This document shows, in pieces, positions 11,211-22,027 of a DNA stretch of 64,000 nt. Positions within the stretch are counted from its first letter, which is position 1, and every line of letters starts with the position of its first letter. A program made the position numbers and the translations under genes. Origin of the DNA: Trogon surrucura (lineage: Eukaryota; Chordata; Aves; Trogoniformes; Trogonidae); assembly GCA_020746105.1 (NCBI GenBank), contig CM036658.1:14058689-14122688 (forward strand). Direction: 5' to 3'. The notes under the pieces are model-generated. The model was not told the DNA's origin. It saw nothing but the letters and a program-made list of their open reading frames with translations, and made no database searches.

Positions 11211-12767
11211 AATTTAAGCCTGATGCCCATCTGTGACTCCACTAGTTAGAACTCCTGTGATTCACTGTAATGAAAGGCAGCATTTCCTGCAGTGCTTTCA
11301 CATTTTGTTTCAAATTACTCCTTGATTTCCAGTACTGTGCTTTAGCAACTGTGCCTTGCACAGGATTTGTAAAAGTTAAGGCTATCTATGAAACAAACTG
11401 AAATATTTTCATCCTCTTTAATGTCAGTTTTTAAGTGTGTCCCTACTAACATATGATAAGCTGTCAAAGACTAGAATATGTATATGCATATCTAGCTTTT
11501 GCTTTGTAAATAATCATAATTAATATCTAATAGTATTTTTACTTACTTTTGTAACTTTTAATAGCATTTTAAATTTAATTATACAGTTCTGCCTCATATG
11601 AAAATAATTTTTAAATATACTTTTTCCTGACACTTAACTTTCTATTTTAAAATGTTGAGTGTTAGCTTTTTCTAAATAACACTCTTCTATTGAATTTGTC
11701 ACCTTTTAGGTATCGAAAGTTTAATGTTCTTTCTTGTTGGAAGCATATAGTAGTATTAAGAAATCTTGTCTAAATACTTCCTGCTGTAGCCACTTGACAA
11801 TTCTTGAGCCTTTTACCTCTCAGAAATTTTAAGCTGCATTAGAAGTGAAAACTAGCAAAAGTTTGGCTTATCGGTAGTCTTAGTGAAATATGAATCCATA
11901 CCCTTCCATTGTGCTTCATCTCTGAGTTAACTAATACACTGCTAAGTGTACCCACCAGTAGCCCTGGACTTCTATCTTTCTATCTTAATTCTTATTTGTA
12001 GTATCTAGGAGATAATAAGTTGATATTTATAGTAATTATGTAGTGAAGTAAATTCTGATGTTCTGTGTTTTTTTGTTTGTTTTCTTTTTTCTTTTTTCTT
12101 TTTAACACCATGGGTCATAGCTCTGACAGAAATTTAGCTATGCCTGCCAAAACCCAACCCAGTGAATGTTTATCTGAAAGTTTTCAGAACACAGGTGTAT
12201 AAATTTCATAGCTTGTCTATAGCTTTACCACATTACATGGTATAGTTACTTGTCCTAAATTGACTTGTCTCATTGTGTAGAAAACATTGAGCAGAATAGA
12301 AGTTCACTCCAGCTCATTTTGGACAACCTAAAGAAAGAGCTTTCAGAGTCTGTAGACACTGATCCCTGTGTACAAAGGAAAAATTGAAAACCTAATGAAC
12401 AGAAATCAAAACAAACACCGGACCAGCCAGCTGGACAGATACTAATTTTGTCATTTAGAAGACTGATGTCTTCCCTGTCTATGAAGAGAGTCCTATTTAT
12501 AACAAATGATAGACTACAATACAAAATAAATATTTATTAGAAGAACTTTTTTAAACTAAGTGGCTTTGATAAATTCTTTTTCCATTTACAGTTCAGACAA
12601 GTTAAATTAGGTTGCCAACATCCTAAATTACAGAACATCTAAGAGGTAGGCAGCCACCAAAACCAGTCTACATTAAAACAGTATTAAATCGTGAGGACAG
12701 GCATGTTCCTATTTACACAGTCACCATAGCAGAAGTAAATAGTGGTGAGGCATGTTGGTCAGCGGAC
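11211..12767. other. Mostly unique sequence; possible gene remnant near its end
   Basis: AT-rich sequence with a pyrimidine-rich tract at about 12066-12105. A short coding-like stretch at 12259-12445 is listed separately. Otherwise I see no gene or transposon. Confidence 0.4.
12259..12445 (+). pseudogene. Possible coding remnant or terminal exon, unidentified
   Basis: The frame from 12259 is open for 42 codons to a TGA at 12385-12387. It reads like a charged, leucine-rich helical stretch (for example SSLQLILDNLKKELSES at about residues 14-30). If one base is skipped near 12370, a second open stretch with similar composition runs to a TAA at 12443-12445. An AG that could act as a weak splice acceptor precedes the charged part at 12279-12280, and an AATAAA lies at about 12525. 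I do not recognise the protein. It could be an exon, a decayed retrocopy or chance. Confidence is low because the length is small and the splice signal is poor. Confidence 0.2.
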
Positions 12768-14218
12768 TGTCCTGGTTTTAGCTAAAAACTCCAGTTCTGT
12801 TTAGTGATTTTTACTTTCGAGTTTAGTCTTTTCTAAAAGGCTGCACTTTCTGAAGTTAGCAGTTGTATTGGGTTGGCCTGGTTGGATTTTGTCAGTGGAG
12901 AGGGAGCTGCAGGGTTGCTTCTGCAAGAAGCTGCTAGAAGCTCCCCGAGTCTGACAGAGCCAATGCCAGCCGGCTCCAAAGAGGGACCCGCCGCTGGCCA
13001 AGGCTGAGCCTATCAGTCAAATGATAGGAGAGGAACACCTCTGTGAAAACATGTTTAGGAAATGGGAAAAAGAACTGCGCCACAACAGCTGGCACAGAGA
13101 TGGAGGAGTGAGAATCTGTGCGGACGCCAAGGTCACTGAAGGAGGAGGTGTGGGGGACCTAACTGACCCTAATCCCCATTCCCTGTTCCCCTGTGCCACT
13201 TGAGGGGAGAAGGTGGAGAAAACAGGAATGATGTGGAGCCCGGGAAGAAGGGAGGGATGAGGGGAAGGTGTTCTGCTTTTAAGATCTGTTTGCTTTTTCT
13301 TAATTCTCACTACTCACTACTCCTCTCTGATTTGTTTTCTTAATAAATGTAATTAATTTCCCCAAAACTGAGTCTGTTTTGCCCGGGACGATAAATGAAA
13401 GTGATCTCCCTGTCCTTATCTCAAACCTTGAGCCCTTTTATATATTTTCTCCCTGTCTAGTGGAGAAGAGGGGGTGGGAGAGCGGCTGTGTGGGCACCTG
13501 GCTGCCAACCAGGGTCAAACCTTGACAACAGCATGTTTTTGCAGACAGTGTGTGCTACTGGCAGTGATAACACCTGATGTTTATAGTTACCACCTGAGAC
13601 TGGCATGTAAAAATGTTCTTGCTTATACTTATTCCTGTGGCGACCAAGGCCACTGCTGGCTCTTGTGCACCTCACTGGGGGTGCTGGTTAGTGAGAGGGG
13701 TCACAAGGAAGTAAAAGGTTTCACCTCTGGGGCGTGATAGACAGGAGAGATGACCAACAAGGGTATTTCATTCCATATACGTCATATTTAGTATAAATTG
13801 AGTGATCATGAGAGTTTCATTCCTTTTCTGCAATGGCCGGTGTCCAGAGAGGATTCCATCTGACCTCCTGCTTTTGATCCCGAATCCAGCTCCTGTATCC
13901 AGCTCCCGCCGCCCCTGAGCCTGGGGCTGCCCCAGTGCCTCCTGCTCTGCAGCACCAGTAGTGATTGTTATTGGGGGTGGGGGGAGTTGTGTTTGATATC
14001 AGGCTTATATATAGTTGTATATAGTTCTTTATTTTTTTATCGTTTCACTATTATTTCCATTATTGTTTCATTAAAACTGTTCTAGGTTTTGGTTTTTTTT
14101 CTTTCCTAACCCATAAGTCTTTCTGCCTCATTCCCTTTTCCTTCCTCTTTGGGGAGAGAGAGGAGGTTAGAGAGCATCTGTCTGCGTTTAGTGGCCGGCC
14201 CAGCCCTAACCTAAGACA
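12768..14218 (+). mobile_element. Solo LTR of an endogenous retrovirus, interrupted by a second LTR
   Basis: The outer element has 5' part 12768-12863 and 3' part 13531-14218, about 784 bases without the insert. It begins TGTCCTGG and ends CTAAGACA, so the termini are a short inverted repeat TGTC/GACA typical of LTRs. The 3' part carries a TATA-like box at 13792-13798, a second AT-rich TATA-like region at 14003-14025, an ATTAAA polyadenylation signal at 14070-14075 and a GT/T-rich stretch after it. No gag, pol or env sequence flanks it, so it is a solo LTR left by recombination. A convincing target duplication is not visible (CGGAC and TAGAC share only three bases). Family assignment is uncertain. 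Confidence 0.7.
12864..13530 (+). mobile_element. Nested ERVL-like solo LTR
   Basis: A 667-base LTR begins TGTATTGGGTTGG and ends TTGACAACA. It sits inside the outer LTR, whose U3-like sequence resumes at 13531. It shares its layout with the LTR at 29688-30746: a TGTA-TGGGTT start, a CTGGCCAAGGC-like block, a segment reading TTTTGCCC followed by CTTGAGC, and a G-rich stretch before the end. An AATAAA signal is at 13342-13347. The gene-like open frames here (13021-13203 and on the minus strand) are not convincing. The ends are judged from the family-like termini; the flanking GCAGT/GCATG bases do not form a perfect duplication. Confidence 0.68.
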
Positions 14219-15294
14219 TAGACAGATGTCAAACCATATTAATTGTGTCTTCAGTAAATTTTACCTTCTTACTCTCTCACTCATTATGGCAGATGTTTGG
14301 AGACCAGTAGAAATAACTATGCTTACCAAGCAAACCTTTTTTTAGGGTAATATTAAAGGAGAAGTATTTTTTACCTCAGCATTTTAATGAAAGTTGTGAC
14401 TGTTACCTTTTCATATCAGGAAATAAAAGTGAAAGTAATAATGATGAATAGACAGTAAAGCAAATACATGGGTAATTTTTCATCAAAAACATCTTTTAAA
14501 AAGGGTACTTTTCCCATCTTTTGTGATTATTTTTCATTGGTGTCTAAAGAAGGATGTTCTTTTCCCCACATTTTAAAAGAAAATACCGGTTATGTAGTTT
14601 AACAAAATGAGGAAAATTTCTGATGATTGATATAGTTAGAGACTAACTCTGTGATCTTCTTGCTTGTTCTGTTAGGGTAAAGAAACACTTTCAACAATAA
14701 TTTTAATTCTATGAAAAAAATTTTATAGAGAATTTTGTATAGAAGAGAAAAAAAGCAGATAGCTCAGAGCTACATTTTTTATGGTATCTCACAGGTTACA
14801 GTGCTGAGTCTCAACCCATCTTCCTTGCAGTGCACAGTCTCAAACTATCTTTCCTGCCAGTTTTCTCTTTAACGTTTTTAAAAAAATACTTCATGTTTTA
14901 GTGTGACTTTTTTTTTTCCCCTTTTTAGAAAAGAGAGTCTTGTGCACTGTGTTCTTTGAAAGCTTATCTCTTCTGTACTAAAGTTTACAGCCCAGTGATT
15001 TGGAATGGAAGAAGTTCTGGGGTACTCCTTACTGATGTAAAACAGGGAAAAATAAAAGGACAGATACTATTTTCCCACACATTTGATGTATTTTAAGTTC
15101 TTTAATACCCTGAGAAATAATTTGCATCTCAAGCTGTGGTAGAAGTAAAGAATCTGTGTTCCGTGATGGAGAGATTCGCAATGAGTTGCTCATTTTTAAC
15201 AATGTTTATATTCTTAAGGGGCCCACCGCCACTTATTTAGGCTGCTGCAGTATATAGATGTTTCCCTCTGAGCAAATAGGTGGGTCAGAATATG
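14219..15294. other. Unique sequence, nothing recognised
   Basis: AT-rich sequence without recognised genes, RNAs or transposons. It has a T-rich tract at about 14900-14925. Confidence 0.45.
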
Positions 15295-15425
15295 TAGAAT
15301 CATAAAATTTTTAGGTTTGGAAAAGACCTCTAAGTGAAAGTCCAACCTTCAACCCAACATGACCATGACCCAAAACGTCCCAAATGTCATCCCAATAGGG
15401 TGCAGTGGACTTGAGACAAGGAGGA
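15295..15425 (-). mobile_element. Short old CR1 3' end
   Basis: On the minus strand this is the last 130 or so bases of a CR1 element. The segment AGGTTTGGAAAAGACCTCTAA (15312-15332) is the reverse complement of the conserved 3' UTR run that ends in a tail, here reduced to AGAATCATAAAATT. It is 5'-truncated near 15400-15425, with the break uncertain. Confidence 0.75.
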
Positions 15426-17744
15426 GCACATGTGAACACCATTAGTAAGAGTCTGCCATACCATTTTACTTAACAAATATTTTAAGAGTACAGGCTAATG
15501 AATGGTGGCTAATGCCTGCAGTAGTACTGAACATGTGAAGCAAACATTTGAAATTTTATTCTTAAAGTACACCAGATTTGAAATCAGATTAAAGTTGTGG
15601 CTGTTGCCTGCTCTAGGTTTGAGGAAAAACAGATTTTTCTTTGCCTATTATACTGCCAGAAAGACACTTTCTCTTTTAATATATGTTCATTACCTTTCCA
15701 GTTGGATATCCTGTATAGTAACAATGTTACAATCATGTATTCAGAAAAAAACAATAGCTTATATGTTTAGTTTGGATATACTGTCCAGCTTAGTCACTCA
15801 GGCTAGGAAGATAAATATGCAGACTTTTCATGTCAGTGAGATACTGGCTTCCTAGATATGAGGCAGACTTTTTTATTCTTCCTTAGAGTCCTTGGAAGTT
15901 TAAATGAAGCTTAGGCCAAGGAACATTTAAGAGGTACCATAAGCGTACTCAAACTGTTTGCTCTCTGTTTGCTTCTTTCTTAAACTAATCTGAATCAGCT
16001 ACTAAATGGAAAGCCAAACAGGGCCAAGGCAGAGGCATGAGCTCTGGCCCATGGTGACTTATACTGGGAAGCTGTTGCCATGGCCCCCATTACTGCTTTA
16101 GCCTGGGATAGCTGGCACTTTCTCAGACAATGCTTGGACGTGTTTCAGGGTTTGGCACAGGCCAGAAGTCACTCTAGACAGGCAACCTGAATGCTACAGC
16201 CCTCGTCTAGTAAGTAAGGGAGTTTAGGTGCATGACAGTGAAGCATGCTCAGTCATTTGGCCTCAGAACCATATAATGGTCTTTTTCCTCTTTAATTTTC
16301 TGATATATGAATTGTAGATGTACTGCCTAGTGGTTACAGACAGTGAAGGTACTCCATATGGAAAGTGGCTATTACAACTAGTTTGCCAGATGTATGTAAC
16401 TGAGAGGCAATGTATAGAACAATAATGAGTTAAATATACAGACATGAATGTTCTTCCTTTTGACTTCACTGATAAGAAAGAGATTATCCGGCTTCTCACT
16501 GCATTCTCTTTGGGCATTCTGTGACACACAAGTATTGGTTACTCTGCGATTTGCAAATGAATTTATAATACATGTTTTCAAATTTTTTAGCCAGTAACCT
16601 TTTCCAGTTATAATACATCTTGAATTTCCCTGTCTATTATGGTGTGAAAAGGGTTTGCCAGTAGTTACTATTTTTTATAGGGCTGAGTGTGAACTTAGTG
16701 CTCTTTCTTATAGCAAATATACCCTTCAATATCCTAGGACAAAACAAAACCTTTCCCTCTATAATCTGCAATATAGTTGTAGCATGCTTCCATAACTGTA
16801 CAAACTCAAAACATCCTGTGTGAGAGTGGCAAAGACTTCATTATGTCACTCCAGAAGCATTTGGACTTCTGAGGCTATTACTCTGCAGTGTAGTCTCTAC
16901 TCAGTGCCATGTGTGCATGAAGACACACTCTTGTTCACAGTTTGAAATCTCTCCTAGTAGTATTTTGAAAATAGGTATCTCCTCTTCTGTCCTGATCATT
17001 GTTTTCTTAAACAGTGACACATAGAAGATGAACTTTCTGCTTTGTGAACTTTCCTTAGTCTCTTGAACACCCATTTCACTTAATATAGCTTTGTTATAGT
17101 TCATCATCCTATACATGTATTTTTATTCTCTGGATAAGCTGATTTAAGATAGGTGCTTGCAAGAAATTCCTCTTCATGTGGACTTTAAGATCTAAGAAGC
17201 TTATATGATTAGCAATGGGATCTCAGTGGAAGAAAGCAGAAAGGAAGAATTTCATAGTTCTTAACCAAGAAATGCAAGATCTCAGCTGTTACGTCCAAAA
17301 GTTGTCTGATGACACAATATACATTAATACTTCTGTTGGAAAAAATTCATCCAGATTTCTTTACAAAAGAAGATAGAATAGTTTATGGTGATGAGAACCT
17401 AGTGATCCAAGGCACAGGTTTTAGAATGTTAAGGAAAGTAAATTATTTATTTAATCTTCAAAAAGGTGTCTTTCAAAACGTATTTTTTCCTAGAACTTTA
17501 CAGATTCCTTTCCACCATCCCTCAAAAAAAGCCAAACCATCCAAACTTGAACATATTTATATGCTTAAATCAGTGGGAGATGAAAACGTGTTTTGACTTT
17601 TCAATACATTTATTAGTTTGAGTAATAGGCAACTGGCTTATATACAGGCAGAATTTTCTGGACTAATATTCAATATGTTTCTTCATGGTCAAGAATGTAA
17701 TAGGTCACATGTAACCATGGGATACAACTTCTTTACAAGAAATA
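15426..17744. other. Unique sequence with one GC-richer island
   Basis: No gene or transposon is recognised. The segment at about 16010-16260 is GC-richer than its surroundings and could be an old repeat or regulatory sequence, but nothing in it identifies it. The open frames in this stretch (for example 15502-15855 and 17309-17596) do not look like known proteins. Confidence 0.4.
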
Positions 17745-18155
17745 GAATCATAGAATCATAGAACGATTCAGGTTGGAAAAGACCCTTGGGATCATGGAGT
17801 CCAACCATTAACCCTACTCTACAAGTTCACCCCTAAACCATATCACCCAACACCACATATAAGCGACACTTAAACACATCCAGGGATGGCGACTCAACCA
17901 CCTCCCTAGGCAGTCTGTTCCAGTGTCTTACCACCCTTTCCATGAAGAATTTCTTCCTAATGTCCAGTCTAAACTTGCTCTGTTGCAACTTGAACCCATT
18001 CCCCCTGGTTCTGTCCCTAATTACCTGTGAGAAGAGACCAGCACCAACTTCTCTGCAGTGTCCTCTCAAGTAATTGTAGAGCATGATGAAGTCCTGCCTC
18101 AGCCTCCTCTTCATCAAACTGAACAGTCCCAGCTCCCTCAATCACTCCTCTTAAT
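17745..18155 (-). mobile_element. CR1 LINE 3' fragment, minus strand
   Basis: On the minus strand this holds the last 400 bases of CR1, including a 102-codon open frame (18141-17833). Its blocks are the CR1 C-terminal signature: [45 protein letters not shown] and [13 protein letters not shown]. The 3' tail is a short ATTCTATG-type repeat read in reverse at 17745-17766. It is 5'-truncated at about 18150 and faces the 5' end of the next CR1, with only about 75 bases between. The subfamily resembles the copy at 43781-43999 more than the GATTCTGT-tailed ones. Confidence 0.9.
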
Positions 18156-18227
18156 TTCAAATTAGTTCAATGAGAACTAAATGGACACATGCATCTGGAC
18201 ACTAATCTGGACACTATAAATGGACAC

Positions 18228-18752
18228 TGCATCTGGAATGTTGTGTCCAGTTCTGGGCCCCTCAGTTCAGGAGGGACAGGGAGCTGCTTGAGAGAGTCCA
18301 GCGTAGAGCCACAAAGATGGTGAAGGGAGTGGAGCATCTCCCTTATGAGGAAAGGCTGAAGGAGCTGGATCTCTTTAGCTTGGAGAAGAGGAGGCTGAGG
18401 GGTGACCTCATCAATGTTTATAAATATGTCAAGGGGGAATGTCAGGAGGATGGAGCCAGGCTCTTTTCAGCGGTGTCCACTGACAGGACAAGGGGCAATG
18501 GGTGGAAGCTGGAACACAGGAGGTTCCAGAAAAATATGAGGAAAAACTTTTTCACTGTGAGGGTGACTGAGCACTGGAACAGGCTGCCTAGGGAGGTTGT
18601 GGAATCTCCATCTCTTGAGACATTCAAAACCCGCCTGGACGCGTTCCTGTGCGCTCTAGTGTAGGTGATCCTGCTCTGGCAGGGGGGTTGGACTAGATGA
18701 TCTTTGAGGTCCCTTCCAACCTTTAACATTCTGTGATTCTGTGATTCTGTGA
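18228..18752 (+). mobile_element. CR1 LINE 3' fragment, young, GATTCTGT tail
   Basis: A strongly 5'-truncated but well-preserved CR1 copy. The 115-codon frame at 18317-18664 covers the whole C-terminal block ([20 protein letters not shown], then [15 protein letters not shown], then [19 protein letters not shown]) without interruption to its natural stop region, and the tail runs to about 18752. It belongs to the same subfamily as the copies ending at 6210, 8283, 22424 and 37600. The bases just before it (18179-18227) contain scrambled repeats that partly copy its first bases; see the findings. Confidence 0.92.
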
Positions 18753-18760
18753 CACTGAAC

Positions 18761-19776
18761 ACTGGGAGAGCTTTATTTTAATGTGGAAATCTCACAGTGA
18801 TAAGAGATATAAGGGTGTCATATCAGTTCTTCATAAGCTCACTTTTAGCCACTTAAACAAAACTAAGTACATTATAATTGCATATTATATGAAAAGTAAC
18901 AGAAAATTAATGAGATTATGAAAGAACATTATTAAATATGAATATAAAAGAAAACTTCTGTGTATAAGCCAAAACCCCTCATAGATCAAAAACTGATTGT
19001 CATGCTTCACTAAGTCTATCACTTGTCTCTGACATCAGAATGAAAAATAAGACAAAGCCCAGAAGTATGGATGTGCATTGAAACTTAATTAAAAAAGTTC
19101 ACTGATTGCAAATGGAACTCTGCCAAACTGCAAAAAAATCTAAACCGATAATTTAACATCAGACATAGCTCAGCATAAATGTTTTCTGATTCAGTTTGTG
19201 ATAACTTGACATTAATGTAGTTCTCAGAAGTAAAGCCTTAAGTCAGCAGAGTGTTCAAGAGTAAGGCATGGGCCAGACAATATCACCTGCCACTAGAAGC
19301 TGCTCTTGGAAACATAGCATCTTCTCAGGTAAAGTTTATTTTTTTAACAGTTATGATTATTATAATTCTGAAAGTATACAGAAAATGCAGAATACTAATT
19401 TTCTACCTACACACCTAATTTAGAACTGTATTTAAAAATATCTGTTTCTTCTCATTCTCTTATTTATTTATTCTTGGCAGAATATAATTCTAAGAGACTA
19501 GATTTGACGTTAGTCAGAGTGATGTTAGCAAAAAAGTTAGCCAATAAGTAGGACAACTGTTAACACCAGCCTGTTTGCACGGAAAAAGTCATATCCTGTA
19601 GGCAAATATGGCAAATTCCAGAAAGAAAAAGAGGTAGTATCAAATAAAATCATAAATAATAAAAATTAGAGCATGTGTGATGCAGATGTACTGAAAAGGA
19701 TTGGAGGCTGTTTAAAACATAGGAAAAGTGGGAATAAAATTACATGTGACCAAAGAAAGATAGTCAGGAGGGATTT
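18761..19776. other. Unique AT-rich sequence
   Basis: No gene or transposon is recognised. Open frames are short and unremarkable. Confidence 0.45.
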
Positions 19777-20611
19777 ATCACAAAATCACAGAATGTTAGG
19801 GATTGGAAGGGACCTTGAAAGATCATCAAGTCCAATCCTCCTGCCAGAGCAGGAACGCCTAGGTAATGCTGCATAGGAATGACACGCGGAATAAAGACTC
19901 AATAACCCAGAAGGTTATAAAGTAGGTATGTTTTAATCAGCACTGAGTGCACGAGGGACTATTATCCCCTGAAAACGTGCACACCTGAACCACACAGCTA
20001 CCTTGGTTATATGCAGTGAAAGTTACATATTCATTAGATGCCTATACATATTCATGAGCTACCCCGAAAAAGAAGCTCAGTTCCGGTGGTCAGCAGCTCC
20101 TCCTCTTGATGCTTGCGTGGTGCGTCCGGGTGGTCTTCGGTAGGGGTCTTCAGGGATGAAGGCCGTATGTCTTCCTCACGATGAACTTTTTACCCTCGTC
20201 TCAAAACTAGTTGTTCTCAGCACTTTTTCGCAAGAAGTTTTGTTATCAAATTACACAAGGGGGCTCGTCACCACAAGTTCCTTGTTAGTTGCCCTTATCA
20301 CTAGTGTCTTTGTTAATGTCTTTGTTTTATGTTCTTTTACAACGGGGACTGAACAGCCTCATCGTCCTTATTCTGAGGTCTCTGATTGATTGCATCCTAA
20401 TGAACCTGAGAGGGTGCCTCTCACAAGATGCTTTTTCCCCTATCAGGAACGTGTCCAGGTGGGTTTTGAATGTCTCCAGAGAAGGAGACTTCACAACCTC
20501 CCTGAACAGCCCATTCCAGTGCTCTGTCACCCTCACAGTGAAAAAGTTTCTTCTGAAGTTTAAGCGGAACCTCTTATGTTCCATTTTCAGCCCATTACCC
20601 CTTGTCCTATC
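19777..20611 (-). mobile_element. CR1 LINE copy, minus strand, split by a solo LTR
   Basis: The 3' part (19777-19879) has the reversed GATTCTGT-type end and the 3' UTR. The coding part (20446-20611) contains, on the minus strand, the blocks [28 protein letters not shown] and [14 protein letters not shown]. Between them lies a 566-bp LTR. Joining the flanks at the duplicated GGAA gives the arrangement seen in the uninterrupted copy at about 6070-6125, which shows the split is due to insertion. It is 5'-truncated at about 20611. Confidence 0.9.
19880..20445 (-). mobile_element. Solo LTR with 4-bp target duplication, inside CR1
   Basis: On the minus strand this 566-base element begins TGATAGGGGAAAAAGC and ends CGCGTGTCA, so it has TG...CA termini. 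It is flanked on both sides by GGAA (19876-19879 and 20446-20449), an exact 4-bp target duplication. Inside, on the minus strand, are a TATA-like GCATATAACC at 20014-20005, an ATTAAA-type signal around 19935 and a short U5-like end. A 4-bp duplication is the usual size for gammaretrovirus-like (class I) elements. No internal viral genes remain. Because it sits in a GATTCTGT-tailed CR1, it is younger than that copy. Confidence 0.85.
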
Positions 20612-20791
20612 GTTATCTTCATATGGTTCTCTGAAAAAGATTATTTCTGGGATGTGTGATAACTTAGGAGCTCTGAACATTTTGGCACTGGTTCAGAAGA
20701 AGAGAGTTAACCTGCCTTTTCCTTCTTTCATACATGCATCCTTGTAATAGACAGCTGACTTCATGCCTAGAATTTAGTTACCATATACTGA
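20612..20791. other. Short unique spacer
   Basis: About 180 bases between two CR1 copies; nothing recognised. Confidence 0.4.
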
Positions 20792-20911
20792 AGCTGCCCT
20801 GAGGCCCCAGAGGAAGTCAAGATAAAGGAGAAGTTCGCCCTGGTTGATGAGGACAGGGCTAAGCATCAGTTTGAACACTTAAACATCCATAAATCCAGGA
20901 GTCCTGATTGG

Positions 20912-21361
20912 GTGCACCCACGGGTGCTGAGGGAGCTGGCGGGAGTCATTGCTAGGCCACTCTCCATCATCTTTGGTAAGTCATGGGTAACAGGTGAGGT
21001 GCCTGAAGACTGGAGGACAGCAAATGTCACTCCAGTCTATAAGAAGGGCAGGAAGGATGAGCCAGGTAACTATAGACCAGTCAGCCTCACCTTCATCCCT
21101 GGAAAGGTTATGGAATATCTTATCCTTGACGCTGTCTCTAGGCATATCAAGGATAAGAAGGTTCTTAGGAGCAGTCAGCATGGCTTTGCTAAGGGGAAGT
21201 CATGTTTGACCAACCTGATAGCCTTTTATGAAGACATAATCAGGTGGATGGATGGTGGCCATGCAGTGGATGTGGTCTATCTGGATATCAGCAAGACATT
21301 TGACACCGTCTCCCACAGCATCCTCATAGGTAAACTGAGGAAATGTGGTCTGAATGACTGA
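20912..21361 (+). pseudogene. CR1 reverse-transcriptase fragment, N-terminal half
   Basis: A 150-codon open frame covering the fingers and motif A of the CR1 reverse transcriptase: [20 protein letters not shown] at the start, NYRPVSLT, the [21 protein letters not shown] block, then [14 protein letters not shown] (family form LDFSKAFD). The isoleucine and threonine replacements in motif A suggest relaxed constraint. It ends at TGA 21359-21361, where sister copies have a short aspartate and tryptophan segment. It is part of the CR1 copy 20792-22424. Confidence 0.85.
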
Positions 21362-21385
21362 GGAGTGAGGTGAGTCGCTAACTGG

Positions 21386-22027
21386 TTGAAGGGAAGAAGT
21401 CAGAGAGTTGTGGTCAATGGGGCAGAGTCTAGTTGGAGGCCTGTGTCTAGCGGAGTCCCTCAGGGGTCAGTGCTTGGGCCGGTGCTTTTCAACATATTCA
21501 TCAATGACCTGGATGTGGGATTAGAGAGTGTTGTCAGCAAGTTTGCTGATGACACGAAACTGGGAGGAGTGGTTGACACACCAGAAGGCTGTGCAGCCAT
21601 TCAGAGAGACTTAGACAGGCTGGAGGGCTGGGCGGGGAGAAATCTTATGAAGTTTAACAAGGGCAAGTGTAGAGTTTTGCACTTGGGAAAGAATAACCCC
21701 ATATGTCATTACAGGTTGGGGACTGCCCTGCTGGAGAGCCGTGCAGGGGAAAGGGACCTGGAGGTTCTAGTGGACAGCAGGATGACCATGAGGCAGCAAT
21801 GTGCCCTCGTGGCCAAGAAGGCCAATGGCATCCTGGGGTTTATTAGGATGGGAGTAATAAGTAGGTCAAGAGGGGTCCTCCTGCCTCTCTACTCTGCCCT
21901 GGTGAGGCCACATCTGGAATATTGTGTCCAGTTCTGGGTCCCACAGCTCAAGAGAGACAGGGAACTGCTTGAGAGAGTCCAATGCAGCCACAAAGATGAT
22001 GAAGGGAGTAGAACATCTCCTTCATGA
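21386..22027 (+). pseudogene. CR1 reverse-transcriptase fragment with FADD motif
   Basis: A 213-codon open frame in the same register as the preceding piece. It holds [20 protein letters not shown] and then the catalytic FADDTKLGG, followed by the [19 protein letters not shown] region, the [19 protein letters not shown] block and [21 protein letters not shown] two-base deletion near 21987 shifts the frame, so the last residues after ERVQC are out of register. The start codon is incidental. Confidence 0.87.

Noticed and set aside
16010..16260. GC-richer island as a possible exon, CpG island or repeat
   Set aside because: No open frame, splice pair or CpG enrichment that I could defend; left as unidentified.
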